A stretch of 64,000 nucleotides of DNA, from the NCBI GenBank assembly GCA_004335835.1, contig RWJK01001554.1, positions 21,765-85,764 of the forward strand. The letters run 5' to 3'. The position numbers and the translations under genes were made by a program. The DNA comes from Scenedesmus sp. ARA3 (lineage: Eukaryota > Chlorophyta > Chlorophyceae > Sphaeropleales > Scenedesmaceae). Every line of letters begins with the position of its first letter. Positions within the stretch are counted from its first letter, which is position 1. A model generated the notes under the pieces. The model worked only from the letters and a program-made list of their open reading frames with translations. It was not told the origin of the DNA and did not search any database. Shown piece by piece: positions 48,501 through 60,060 of the stretch.

Positions 48501-51044
48501 ATGGAGGTGAGTGCAGCACCTGCGTGAGGGCCGAGTAGGGAGCAGCGCGTTGCGCGTGTTGGCCCTGGCGCATCTGCCTGCTGTGCAGCCTTACTAGCGC
48601 GCCGCAGCAGTGCTGCCACTGGCTTGCTGTTGGTATAGCGGCGCACCTGTTGCCACAGCCGACATAACAGCTGCCCTCCGTGCTCGTGCGCCCTCACACC
48701 TATTTGCACAGGTTGAGGTGAAGCTGCGGCTACCTGGGCCTGAGGCTCACCAGCAGCTGGCGGCGCTGCTGGCACCAGGCCACGTGGCCACACACCAGCA
48801 GGTGCGCTGCGGCGGCAGCAGCAGGCGGCAGCAGTAACAGTTACAGCACAGCATTGCATGTGCCAGACACCTTTTGCAGGAAGGTGGCTGTTACTGCTGT
48901 GGCTGCCCAAGCCGTTGCGGCCTGGCGCCGGCAGCAGTGCTGCTGGCTGCCTAAGCACATCAGTGTTGCGGCAGCAGCAGCAGCAGCGCCTCAAGCACAG
49001 ATGCTTTGTCAAGCCCGCAAGACAACCATCTGCAGCCTGGTCATTTACCGGCAGCCATGCTACAGCCCAGCCACATGCCATCTGTTGAACCGATGTATGC
49101 TGGCATGGCTGCCGTGCAGCTCTTAGATCATCCTCTGGTGGCTCTCCTGCGTGAGCAAGTATGCCTGCTCAATTCGTTGCTGCTGCATTTGTGCTGTGCA
49201 TTTGTGCTGCTGCACTTGCAGGAAAACTTCTTCTTCGACGGCCCTGGCCGCGAGCTCAACAGCAAGCGCGTGGTGCTGCGGCTTCGCTTCTATGACAGCG
49301 ACAAGAAGGCGGTGCTCACACTCAAGGTGCGGCAGCAGGATCAGTGTGCGTTGGTGTGCGCCAGCAAGCAATTGAAGGTTTGCTGTTGATCAGGATCTAG
49401 GGCCCCCTTGTGTGGACACGCCACACACTGCTGCTGCTGCTACTGCTGCAGCTTGATGCATAGGCAGACATGGGTGCGTTGCACGCATATGATGCGCAAT
49501 GCAGGACGTTCTGTACTCAAGCATCTATCCGCCGCACACACCGACACGCGCGTCATGCCTGCTGGGCCACCTCGCACCCTGCCTCACCTTCCTGCAGGGT
49601 GAGCAGGTGCTGGTGGATGGCATTGGCCGGGCCTCAGACATCCTTTAGCTGCCGCACACACGGACATGCGCTGCTGTGCTGCCTGACACGATGCTGCGCT
49701 GCCTCGCCTTGCCTCCCTGCAGGGCGAGCAGGTGCTTGTAGATGGCATTGGCCGGGCCTCTGAGGTGGAGGAGGTGCTGCCTGATGCTGCTGCCCGAGCC
49801 TGCTGCTGCGCTGCCTGACACCCTGCTGTGCTGCCTCACACACCCTGCAGGGCGAGCAGGTGCTTGTGGATGGCATCGTCGCTTGCTGCACACTGACTGT
49901 ACGCCTGTTGTGCTGCCTTTTTCTGCTGCGCTGCCTCACCGCCTCCTCCTCCCTGCAGGGCGAGCAGGTGCTGGTGGATGGCATTGAGCGCACGTCAGAT
50001 ACCTTCAGCTGCCGCACACACTGACATGCGCTGCTGTGCTGTTTCATCCCCTGCTGCGCTGCCTCTCACCCCCTGCAGGGCGAGCAGGTGCTTGTGGATG
50101 GCATCGGGCGCGCCTCAGAGGTGGAGCAGGTGCTGCCTGATGCTGCTGCTGCGCGGCGCTACTTGGAGCAGCCCAGCGAGCTGCTGGCGCTGCCTAGTGA
50201 CATCATGCGAGGGCTGGCAGAGTAAGTTGCTTTCCTTTGTAGTGTGCTTGTACTAGCAGCTGGCTGGCAGGCTGGCTGGCGGGCTGGCTGGCTGGCTGGC
50301 GGGCTGTGTTGTGTAGCGTGCGTGGGCTACAGCTGTAGCATGGAGCTGCTGGTGCTGTGTGCGATTATCACAAGGCAATGTTTCGTGTGCAGAGCGCATG
50401 CATAGCAGCAGCCCAGCGAGCTGCTGCGCCTGCCCAACAGCGACATCATGCGGGGGCTGGCGGAGTGAACTCACTTGCTGCTCTGCGTACACTGTTCATC
50501 ATGCCGCATCAACTGTGCAGGCGCTACGGCCTCAGTGACCTGGTGTCCCTGGGCGGCTTCAGCAACAGCCGCCAGGAGTGCACCTGGCAGGGAGTCATGC
50601 AATACGCTCAGCTCACGCTCCGCATCTGCATTGTGGGCTTTGTGTGCAGGCGCTACAGCCTCACTGAGCTGGTGTCCCTGGGCGGGTTCAGCAACAGCCG
50701 CCAGGAGTGCGCCTGGCAGGGCTTCACGCTGGAGCTTGACGCCACCAGCTACCCCTGGGGCTGCCTCTACGAGCTGGAGGCGGAGACGGTGAGTGGAAGG
50801 GCTGGCGGCAGCAGCAGCAGCAGCATGGCAAGGCAGGGTAGGGCGGGGTCAGCAGCAGGTTTACGCTGGAGCTGGATGCTACCAGCTACCCCTGGGGCTG
50901 CCTGTACGAGCTGGAGGCAGAGACGGTGAGCAAGAACCGCACAGCGCGCACAGGGGTGTACTGCGGCATACTTTAGATGGGCAAACAGGGGGGCTGGCTG
51001 GGGCTGCCTGTATAAGCTGGAGGCAGAGACGGTGAGTGGAAGAA

Positions 51045-51075
<31 letters not shown>

Positions 51076-51376
51076 GGTATGGCGGGGTCAGCAGCAGGTT
51101 TACGCTGGAGCTTGACGCTACCAGCTGCCCCTGGGGCTGCCTCTACGAGCTGGAGGCGGAGATGGTGAGTGCAGGGATACTGTCCTGCCAACTGCAGGGC
51201 TGAGCAGGGCAGGGCAGGGCTGGCGGCAGCAGGGTCGGCAGCGCTGCGCTGCGCTGAGGAGTGGCATGAGAAGTGCACGCTGCCAAGAGCAGGGCAGGGA
51301 GCGCTGGACACTCATCGGCTGTCAGAAAATGACCTGCAGCAGTTGAGGTTGCAGCCTTGAATGGATCTGCCGCTGC

Positions 51377-51430
<54 letters not shown>

Positions 51431-51549
51431 AGGACAAGCCTGAGGAGCTGCGGGCCCAGCTGGAGGCGCTGCTGCAGGGCCAGGGCATCCCCTACAGCTA
51501 CAGCAAGACCAGCAAGTTTGCAAACTTCATCAACAAGACGCTGCTGTGA
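48501..51549 (+). CDS. TTM3: Triphosphate tunnel metalloenzyme, TTM3-type (CYTH)
   Basis: Six exons (48501-48506, 48712-48801, 49222-49326, 50079-50221, 50650-50788, 51433-51549) close in frame at 199 residues, close to Arabidopsis TTM3. CYTH/TTM enzymes hydrolyse tripolyphosphate or related triphosphates inside an eight-stranded beta tunnel with a divalent metal. The protein starts MEVEVKLRL, giving the defining ExExK at residues 2-6. Further tunnel residues are in VVLRLRFYD, AVLTLK, LVSLGGFSNSRQECAW, FTLELDATSYPWGCLYELEAET and the C-terminal SKTSKFANF, all matching the plant enzyme. The first exon piece is only ATGGAG followed by GTGAGT and lies in the exon that ends CDC26. Nearly every intron carries copies of exon edges. 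Confidence 0.92.
49590..50000 (+). repeat. Four tandem echoes of the TTM3 exon 4 acceptor edge
   Basis: CTGCAG followed by GGCGAGCAGGTGCTTGTGGA-type exon sequence occurs at about 49599, 49724, 49850 and 49958 before the real exon at 50079, a period of 107-127 bases. The 49724 copy runs about 75 bases into exon sequence. Others meet TAG or lose frame soon. Linker sequence rich in GCTGCCGCACACA is also repeated. Confidence 0.92.
50405..50606 (+). repeat. Copies of TTM3 exon 4 end and exon 5 start in intron 4
   Basis: Bases 50405-50467 repeat the last 60 bases of exon 4, ending GGCGGAGTGA. Bases 50513-50600 repeat the first 75 bases of exon 5 with its TGTGCAG acceptor (RYGLSDLVSLGGFSNSRQEC against RYSLTELVSLGGF...). 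The second exon 5 copy at 50650 continues and is taken as the real exon; the first could be used only with a different downstream junction. Confidence 0.85.
50855..51170 (+). repeat. Three echoes of the TTM3 exon 5 donor edge
   Basis: The last 40-70 bases of exon 5 with a GTGAGT or GTGAGC donor recur at about 50859-50932, 50998-51036 and 51098-51166, a period of about 110-130 bases. The middle copy has TATAAGCTGG for TACGAGCTGG. A GCAGCAGCAG linker repeats with them. Confidence 0.9.
51376..51432 (+). repeat. (CTG)n tract forming the TTM3 exon 6 acceptor
   Basis: A run of about 17 CTG triplets ends in CAG, and the AG is the acceptor of the last TTM3 exon. This repeats the arrangement seen at TIM9. 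Confidence 0.9.
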
Positions 51550-51775
51550 GCAGCATGCGCATGCAGCCATGGCAGTGACGCTGCACCAGGCATTGGCCTG
51601 GCGCGTGGATTGTGGACCTTTTCGACAGCTGGTCCAGCTGGTTGCTGTCCCTGCGCTCGTTCACGGTGCCTGGCACAATGCAGCAAGCTTGGCTTGCCCT
51701 GTAGTGTGGCAAATCAGCTGCTTTTTCAATTCTTGATGATGCGCTGCTATTGTGATGATTTTGTACACCATGACA

Positions 51776-51780
51776 TGTAA
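51776..51780 (+). terminator. TGTAA polyadenylation signal for CDC26-TTM3
   Basis: TGTAA about 230 bases after the TTM3 stop, in an AT-rich setting, fits the chlorophyte polyadenylation signal and a normal 3' untranslated length. Confidence 0.5.
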
Positions 51781-52404
51781 TATGACGCTATGACATGTAC
51801 GTGGCTCGCATTTCCAGAGCTGCAGGAGTGTTACAGCTGTGCACTGCTTCAGCACACAAACAGTTGCGATTGTGGGTTTTGTGAATAGTCAATTGATGCA
51901 GCTGCGTTCAACAGCACCAGCATGGCCGAGTCGTCATGGCAGCCGTTAGCAGGTGGTACATGCTGTTGTTCACGTGTCCCGGTCCGGCGCGCCCATCGCG
52001 GCAACTTTTGAGATCTGGCCAGCACAATTTGTCAATGTGTACAGACGATTAAATAGCCAAAACGGTCTATTATACTTTGACACAACAAGCCCAGACGTGC
52101 ACTTGGCAAATTGAGCCGCTACCGAGCAGCTAGCGACATCCGAAGCTGTCCCCATTTCAGCCACACCCCGCCTGGCACATCGACAAATCGCCTCCAGCTA
52201 AATCGCAAACAGATCCACCACAGCTTTGATTCATCCTGCTATCAAGGTACGCAGGCCATCGCTGCTGTGATGGCGCTGGCCAAGCGGTTACACTTGTGCG
52301 AAGCTACGTCAATCACTGGCTCCTGACAGTGATCAAAGCTCTTAAACGGCATGCTTGCAATTCATCGAGCTACTTCCACCGCCGTGTCGCCTGCAGGGGC
52401 CCTC
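51781..52404. other. Intergenic region, no gene seen
   Basis: Sequence between the TTM3 3' end and the secreted protein. AT-rich around 52030-52085. It should contain the promoter of the downstream gene. No coding or RNA gene signal was recognised. Confidence 0.4.
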
Positions 52405-53018
52405 ATGAACACAAGCAACGCCCTTCCCACCCTGCTGGTGGCGCTGCTGCTGTGCAGCAGTGCAGCAGCGCAAAGGACGGTTACAACCACTCAAGTAACC
52501 ACAGTGACTACAACCACAGACGTTACAAACAACGCAGTGCCTCAATCTGGCCCAGCTGGCCGCTCTGCAGACAGGACCACACCGCAGAGGAAGGAGTCAG
52601 CTGGTGCAGCAGGATCCACCAGGCAGTTTGGTGGCATGGGCGGTAACAGCGGAGGCTATGGCATGGTCAACCCGTGCCTTGCACAATGTGCCAGCCTGTC
52701 TGGGACAACTGCTGCAGGCCCCTGCTTCAACAGCTTGGGCACCGGGGAGTGCTGCTGCAACAGCAACGGTGAGCGCAGCGCCATACTACGCAAGTAGCCT
52801 GCTTTGCGCAGCGTCAACACCAGATCTGTTGTGCTCCAGATTCGGCTGGTCAGCAGCAGCGGAGCAGGGTTGCCTGGTTAGCAGCAGCAGCAGCAGCGTT
52901 TGCGCTTCGCGCTTACTCTGATGGCCTCGGCTTTGGCAAACTGCACCATGCTGTAGCTGCGTGTCACGACCAGAATTATGCACAGGATTGCGTGCATGCG
53001 CATTGCGCATTGCGCTGA
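52405..53018 (+). CDS. Small secreted Thr-rich, Cys-rich protein
   Basis: Exon 1 (52405-52768) encodes a clear signal peptide, MNTSNALPTLLVALLLCSSAAAQ, then a Thr/Val-rich stretch (VTTTQVTTVTTTTDVT), a Gly-rich stretch (GGMGGNSGGYG) and a cysteine cluster (PCLAQC, PCFNS, ECCCNS). The donor is AACG|GTGAGC. A second exon from about 52897 (or 52881) to 53018 keeps frame and gives AYSDGLGFGKLHHAV, AACHDQNYAQDC and a stop, total about 161 residues with more cysteines. The start at 52405 was preferred to 52351 because it puts the signal peptide at the N-terminus. The family is unknown; wall or extracellular matrix location is likely. Exon 2 is less certain than exon 1, and further exons cannot be excluded. 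Confidence 0.5.
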
Positions 53019-56000
53019 TAAACCTGGACTTTCCAGCTGCTGTCTGGCATCATCGCTCACACAAGATTTGCCTGTCTGCTGCTGCTGCTGCTGCTGCTCG
53101 TCGTGCTTGATACTTTGCTGCTGGTGCTGCACTTGTTTGATGTCCCAGGCTTTATGGGAGGTGAGCCCGCAGCCGTGTACTCGGCAGCACCTGTGTGCCT
53201 CAATATGGGGCGTGCTGCTTGTGCTGCGTCTTGAAGCTTGTTCAGGTTGCAGCAGAGAACCATGGTTGCTGAACACACAGTAATGCTGCCCTGCTTGAGC
53301 CACACTACGTGTGATAATTCCTGCGCAGCAGTGTCCATGCATGCAGCACTGGCACAACCTTTTTCAACAAAAAAAATGTACGCTTGCCATGCAGTACCGA
53401 CAGATCGGCTGAACACAAAAATACTGCTGCTGCTGCTGCTGCTGCTGCTGATCCATGTCGGGCTGCGTTGCTGCCAGGCTGCTGGAAGGCGGCCAGCTTC
53501 GGCTGCTACACATGCTTCACACAAAGATACCGCTGCTGATTCGGATTGCTTATGGACTGCTAGGTGGCGCACCGTGGCTGCGTCCACAATTCTTTCCAGC
53601 GCCTCTGGCAGGGAAGGCACAGAGCACTGGCTGACAGTGGAGTTGGCGCAATAGGATGGCGGAAGGGCACGCTTATGGCAGATACAGATGTTCCGGCCGT
53701 GCAGCACTTGCTCAGCACTAGTCAGTCAATGGGCTGTATTGCCGACTTAGCAGTCGATTTGTTTGTTGCAGGGTCTCTGCACTTATTTCAGTACAGCTGC
53801 ACAGATAAATGGTGTGCACTTGGTTTCAGACGGCTTTAATCAAAGCTCTCAGTGTAGCGACTGCTGTACCATCTGCTTGGGATGCAGTGATTGTTGATGG
53901 CTTGTACATTGTCTGGAAGCTGCTGTGGTGTAGAGCCTCAAGGGGCTGGTGCTGTGATCTGTGCTGTGCTTGTATTGCAGAACCCTACGTCGATTACAGC
54001 ATGCACACTGCTGGGTGTAAGGCCTCTGTCTATGCTGCCGCAAACAAGCATTCGCATATATCACGGTCCTTGGGGATCCTGGAGCCGTAGAACTTCGTCC
54101 TTGTACAAGCATCATAGAATGTATCATTGTTTGAAACATAGCGTGTTCTGAAACAGGCAGCATGCTTTGTGCTTGGAGCAATCGCCCCACCCTATGTGTG
54201 ATGCATGTCCAATGCTGGATGCGTTGGACCAGGAAGGATCCGGCTAGGCCTCCTGGCACCCTTCGCATAAAAGGGTTACAACATGAAAGCAGGTCATACA
54301 TCACAAGCACAAGCATAATGCAACATAATGCGTACTCACTTTCGTGCGCTGCCGTGCAGGCGCACTGTCCTGTCACCCTCCAGCAGACACATCACTGCAG
54401 CACAACAGTGCATGCACTGCGCAGTACGACATCGCACAGCCTGTACTGGCAGTTCTGGCAGTACAGTACACGACTGCGCCCACGGAAGGGTTGGTTCCCT
54501 GCTGCACACGCCGACCTTGCCCACTGCACTTTGCACCTAAGAAACTTTCGTAAAACCAGGTTCCATGTCTGCAACTTTATGCCTGCAACTCTGAGATCAG
54601 CATGTGCCGGCGGTATTTGAAGTCACTTCTTCAGAGTCTGCCTCAGGTGCCGCGACAGGCTGTGGTTGAATGACAGCCTGACAGCAGGCGGGCATACAGC
54701 TGGGATAATCTGGCAGCCTACTTGGCTAGCAGCTTTGTTGCGTCTCAGAACAGCCTGTGACAGCGATACCTCAACCCTGCGCTGACCATTCATCTGACAA
54801 GATGTTGTTACACAGTTTCAGAATGCCAGCCTCACATGATGATGTACAGCGCCAACAGCGCTGCTGGACCCCCTCAACACCCAATGCACACCAACGTTGT
54901 ATCCAACACAAAGGTAGCGCGGCACGCATGGCCTTCAGCGCCACTCTTGACGTCACAACCACAAGAATACCACAACAGTTCAGCCGTCAAGCTTTGTTGA
55001 ATTTCCTTGACTCTAACCTGTGACACGATCACATGTATACTCGCAAACTACTCGAGCAACATCCGAGTAGAGTCTGTAAGTCATGACAGCATCATGGCGG
55101 CCACCACACACCCCGATTCCATCGCATCCAGTACTGACGAAGCTTGCCTGAGCACACAGCACGCAACAACGCTCAAGATCCGCGGCTAAACACATACACA
55201 CATGGCCACCATTGACAGCAAATGGGCTGCAGATACGAGATGGCGCTAACCAAATGACTGTTCAATCCTGCAACAACACTCTACACCACGGCTCCGATTG
55301 TCCAGCCAAACCCTCTCCAACACAAGATTAAGAATTGCTGCTCATTCTAATTTGATTTTTACGCACTCTGCTCCCTCGCCTGCACGTATGATACCACCCG
55401 CACGGTGGTGCTCCGGCAACCAAACCCAACAGCCTGCAGACACCACCTGACTTTGCTCACCGCATTCAGACCAGCAAACCCTCAGCTCAGACCAGTAAAC
55501 CCTCGCCTTGCTGCACAGTAAGCAAACACTACAAAAACAGGCAGCAGAACCACCAGCAGCAGCTCGCCAAACACCAAAAAGCCAAGTACTGCTTGCAACA
55601 AGCACCTGGCGTAACAACACCAAGCGCCGGCAGCCATAACACACGAAAAGCAACAGCAGCAACCGCCCTGCACACGCGCCACTGCTCAATGGCGCACAAC
55701 GCGACAGTTCAAGGCACACTGGAAGGTGCCACAGACACGCAGCACTGGCAGCGGCATGCACCGCTACCGATGACACAGGCCAGCTGCCGCCTGCTGCGCA
55801 CGACTAAGCGGGCCTCTACTCTGCTGCATCTGCATCTGCAAGTTGCAGGGTACAGATGCAGCTGTGAGTCAGGCGCGAGCTACTCGACACTGACAGTGCA
55901 AGTGCACACATACACCACTCGAAACAGGCAAGCGGCCAGCACATGCCCCAGGAAGGAAGGAATCACCAGATCCCATTGGCCTACCTACTGCTGCGGCACA

Positions 56001-56570
56001 CACAGGTGCAGCAACAGGCTGCACGCAACATGGAAGCAAACAAGCACACAACAGTTCACGCTCAAAAGCCTGCTCTCTGCAGACAAGATTGTCTACACTC
56101 ACACGCCCAGGAGAGATGTGCGCACAGGTGGACCAGGCAGATGCCAACCGCCTGCAGCCCTACACAACATGTGCGCAAGCTCGCACACTCTTTTTGCAAC
56201 AACACTCAGGAAGCAGCACCAGCAACTGCTCAAAAGCGCCAGCACTGCTGGCATAGTAACCATCACAAGTATAACACTGCTGCGCAGGCATGCAGCCTGC
56301 TGCCGCCCCTCATCAAGTGTTTGTCAAGTCATAACCCAACAGCAACACTCCACACGCATGCAGCCCGTCGACTGCCGCTGCCTACTGCAGCAGGCACAAG
56401 ATATAGGTATTAAGACATGGCATGAAGGCATCCCCATCAGCACAAGCAGCGCCAAGCATGGCCAGGTAATGGCAGCCATACAACTTGTCGCTGCTGCTGC
56501 TACAGCTTGCCCCGCACCGAATTCAGCAGTGCGCCCCACACACACAGTCAAACGCAGCTGCATTCAGTCC
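53019..56570. other. Long region without a recognisable gene
   Basis: 3.5 kb between the secreted protein and the COP1/SPA-like stop. It contains CTG tracts at about 53079-53100 and 53424-53450. Open frames, including one of 348 codons at 55593-56639 on the plus strand, are low in complexity, lack motifs and partly overlap the opposite gene. Possible short exon-like pieces (near 53150 and 53980) could not be chained. I see nothing that can be supported. Confidence 0.45.
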
Positions 56571-58999
56571 CTAAGGGTCAACCAGAGCAAGCAGCCGGCA
56601 CTCCCCAGCAGAATTAGCAGCTGCCAGCAGCGCAGATGACCTGAAGCAATCAGCGCCACCACTGCTGCCGCAGCTCGGCGCGCTCGGCTGCCACGCCACA
56701 GCACACGCGGACCGCTGCTGCAGCTGCTGCGACCACCCCACAGCCGCCGGCTTTGTCAGCTGCTGCACACACTGCTGCTGCGGTGCTGCTGCTGCGTCCA
56801 GCCTGTGCCGTGCCAGGGGGTCGCTCCAGCTGGTGTGGTAGGCAAACACCTCCCCGGTTTCAGACCCCACTGCCATCAGGCCTGCTGACGACTGCACTGC
56901 CAGGCCCACAAAGTTCTTCTCATTGGTGTGGCCCTTGAACACCTTCCGCGGCTGACTCAGCTGCTGCTGCTGCTGCTCGGCTCCCCGCCAGCGGCTGCCA
57001 GTGCCGGGGTACGCGCTGGCGCTGCTGCTGCTGCTGCTGGAGTGGCCGGTGCCGCTGCCGCTGCTGCTGCTCACAGCCTGGCCCAGCACTGGCAGCAGGT
57101 CCCATGCAGCCAGACTGCCATCTATGCTAGCACTGACCAGCTGCTGCCCGCCAAAGAACTTGGCGTAAGATACTGGCCGGCTGTGGCCCCGCAGCACCGC
57201 CAGCGGCTGCGCCAGCTGCCGCAGATCGTACAGATACACGCGCGCATCTGCTGCTGCCAGTGCCAGCAGGTTTGCGTCGTGCTGGCTGAAGTCTGCGCAG
57301 CACACCGCAGGCGCGCCAGGCAGGCTGATGGTGGCCACAGGGCTGTCAAAAGCGCTGCCTGCCCACAGCTTAGCAGTGCAGTCATCGCTGGCAGTGGCTG
57401 CGAGGTGGGGCCGCAGGCGGCTGTGTGCCACGGACCAGATACGGCGGCCGCAGTGCGCGTCCACTTCTGACAGGTAGTGTCCGGAGGCCACATGCACCTG
57501 AGGGGCGGCGGCAGCAGCAGCAGCAGGAGGTGAGGCGACAGTGCAAGGATACCCCCGTGCAGCAGTGTATAGCGCAGCTGAGCACAGCAAGAGGACACAG
57601 GGGGCTGCTGTTGCCATCGTACATGATAAGCATACCATGTGTTGGTGTGGTGCCATCATGAAGGCCGACATGGCTGCACCAGTATGCTGGCTGCAGGTGG
57701 TGAAGACAGCGCACGAGTAGCACAACTGCTTGATGGCAAAACCGCATCTTTCTACTGCTGTCACACCCTGGCAGAATAAGGGATGCAACTCAGCACACCA
57801 CTAGTACACACAACGCCTCTGCCGCGCACCTGCGTGAGTGTGCCGTCATAATCACCGATGCTCATTACGCCATCCATATCAGGGCTCCATGCGATGCTGC
57901 TGACCTTGCCAGGCAGGCGCACCAGCGCGACTGGCGGCAAGCTAGGCAGCCTGTCCTGCTGCTGCTGCTGGCGCCTGCTGCTGTAGCTTGCCTCTGGCTG
58001 CTGCTGCTCCTGTTGCTGCTCCAGCGCTGCAAGTGCATAGAGCGCCACCTGTGGACACAGCAGTAGGCAGTTGGGGACAGCAAAAGGCAACACCAGCTAG
58101 GTGAGTGGATGTCAAGTTGGGTAGAAACATCCTCCACAATCAAACATATTTGATCAATGCCCAACGACAGGCAACACAGGAGCAGGTGCATGTCGGCCTC
58201 CACATGATGTGGCAGTGATGCTGTCACAGCCATGAACTTCCACAGCCCACGCACGCACCTGCTTGGACACGCCAGCAGTGGCCAGCATCTGGCCATCTAG
58301 GCTGAACTCCAGGCCACAAATCATGTCGCCCCTGCGCACTTGCTGTCCTGCCGCGCCGCTGCTCAGCTCTGCAGGCGACTGCAGTGAGGCCAGCTGCACC
58401 ATCCTGCAAGGCGCGGGCTGCTGCCAGTCTGCCCACTCGGGGCGCCACGCCCATGGCTGGCAGCCCAGCAGACTGCTGAAGAACACGCCTTCTTGCTGCT
58501 GCGATGCAGAAGCATCTGGCTGGCTGGGTGCAGGAAGGAGAGCTGCCTGCTGTTGCTGCTCCAGCTCCTGCTGCTGTTCTGCAGAGTCCTGCGAGCCTTC
58601 CCGCCTGATACGCTTGCGCTGCTGCTGCACTGGCACACTGGCGTCATCCGAAGGCACAGACGCGGACAATGAGTCCCCCAGGCTGCTGTTGGTGGCGGAC
58701 ATGCGCCTTTCCAGCCAGCAGGAGACGTGGCTGGTCACAGCCTCACTGCAGAAGGTCCTCTGGCCCTGACACACCAGACAGTCGCTGCTGTCGCAGCGCG
58801 GGAATATAGCAGTGCGCTGACTTCTTGAAAGCACACAGTCCATCATGTCCTGCAGGAAGAACGCAGCAGGTGAAGAGCTGCGGGAACGAGCGGGAGCGTG
58901 GAGCAACCACAGAAGCGCTGGTGGACACCATACCTGTGAGAGCTGCTTCGTAATCATATTGCAAGTCTCAGTGTTGTTTTCCATTCCCACTTTGGACAT
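56571..58999 (-). CDS. COP1/SPA-like WD40 repeat protein
   Basis: Four exons (58999-58934, 58849-58259, 58048-57830, 57497-56571) close in frame at 600 residues. The C-terminal 400 residues are a WD40 propeller with COP1/SPA wording: ICGLEFSLDGQMLATAGVSKQ, SSIAWSPDMDGVMSIGDYDGTL, RRIWSVAHS, ATASDDCTAKLW, VYLYDLRQLAQPLAVLRGHSRPVSYAKF, SASIDGSLAAWDL, then the most diagnostic block FKGHTNEKNFVGLAVQ and VGSETGEVFAYH. COP1 and SPA proteins form the ubiquitin ligase that represses photomorphogenic regulators and binds blue- and UV-B-light receptors through this propeller. The N-terminus has clustered cysteines (CDSSDCLVCQG) but no RING pattern, no kinase-like domain, and a basic RKRIRREG that could be a nuclear signal. 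It is therefore closer to a truncated SPA-like protein than to COP1. Intron 1 is also open, so retention is possible. Confidence 0.82.
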
Positions 59000-60060
59000 C
59001 TTGAATCTCAGATGCTGTGGCCCACCGGGCCCGCACACATGCCCGCTACACTCGAGCGCTGTGATGGCTCGCAGGCTGTCGGAATGATTCAATGTTTCGT
59101 TACGATGTCCCCTGTACCTGTCTATGGTGTTTTGATCCAAAAACAAGCAGTCAAGGAAACTGCGTGGCTCGGAACTCTGGCACACCGATCTACAGCTTTA
59201 CGCAAATTCAACTAAAGAAAGATAATGGACGGCAGCTGCAAGTGCACCGTGCAAGTCACATACTGTCCCGGGCAGCAGGGCTTGTGGCTTTTACGGAGCC
59301 CACGAAACTATACCACACACCATGAGCCGTTCTCTTCTGGTACGCCTGATTTGATACAGCATGCAGTCTCACATACGACAACAAGTTATTGTTTTCTACT
59401 TGATAATCATTTTGTGCCTGTGGCAGACTATTCCAGTGCAGGTGACAGGCTGGACCACTGGCAGGTGAATTATGTGCACCTGTGTTGATGCAGTGGTTGT
59501 GAACAATAGCTCATTGCAACACATGATGTATCAACGAAGCTACTATGATTAATTGAGGTGCGAGGCCGTGCGCCTGGCCAACCACCATCCACACGCTGAT
59601 TTACTGGGCCCTCCAGTACAGTACTGCATCAGGTTGCCCTGCTGATGGCGGCAGGCTAAAAAATCCTCATCTGAAGGTGTGGCAGCAACCAAAACGTAGC
59701 GTTTTATAATCAGCTTGAGTGCTGCCTGGCTGTGGTGGCCCTGGTATGTGAAACCTCACACCTCGCCGAGTCAGGTTTGCCAGTGGATCACCCGCCTGCA
59801 CGTCACCGGCCCTTTCTAGGCCCTTTCTACCGGTTACAGCAGCGGACCACAGGTGTAAAACATTGCAGGTCGTGTTCAATGTTACGGCACACCGACACAA
59901 ACAACAACTATTCAGCAAAGATGGAACTGAATGATGTCAACGACCTCGTTCCTTGCTAAGAGCGCCAGGGGCCATCACCGCTGTTGCTGCCAACAATGCC
60001 CAAGCAGGGGACCCCCCTGGTTGAAAAAAGGGCCTGCAGGGCCTGCCTCCAGCCGACAAT
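59000..60060. other. Intergenic region, no gene seen
   Basis: Presumed promoter of the COP1/SPA-like gene and unassigned sequence. AT content is higher than average at 59380-59560. No coding signal was found. Confidence 0.4.

Noticed and set aside
53140..54095. Extra exons for the secreted protein (near 53150 and 53980)
   Set aside because: Short pieces with plausible splice sites exist, but they do not chain in frame with a shared motif, and exon 2 already reaches a stop.
55593..56639. 348-codon open frame on the plus strand
   Set aside because: The protein is low in complexity, has no motif and overlaps the end of the COP1/SPA-like gene antisense. Long chance frames are common in this stop-poor, CAG-rich DNA.
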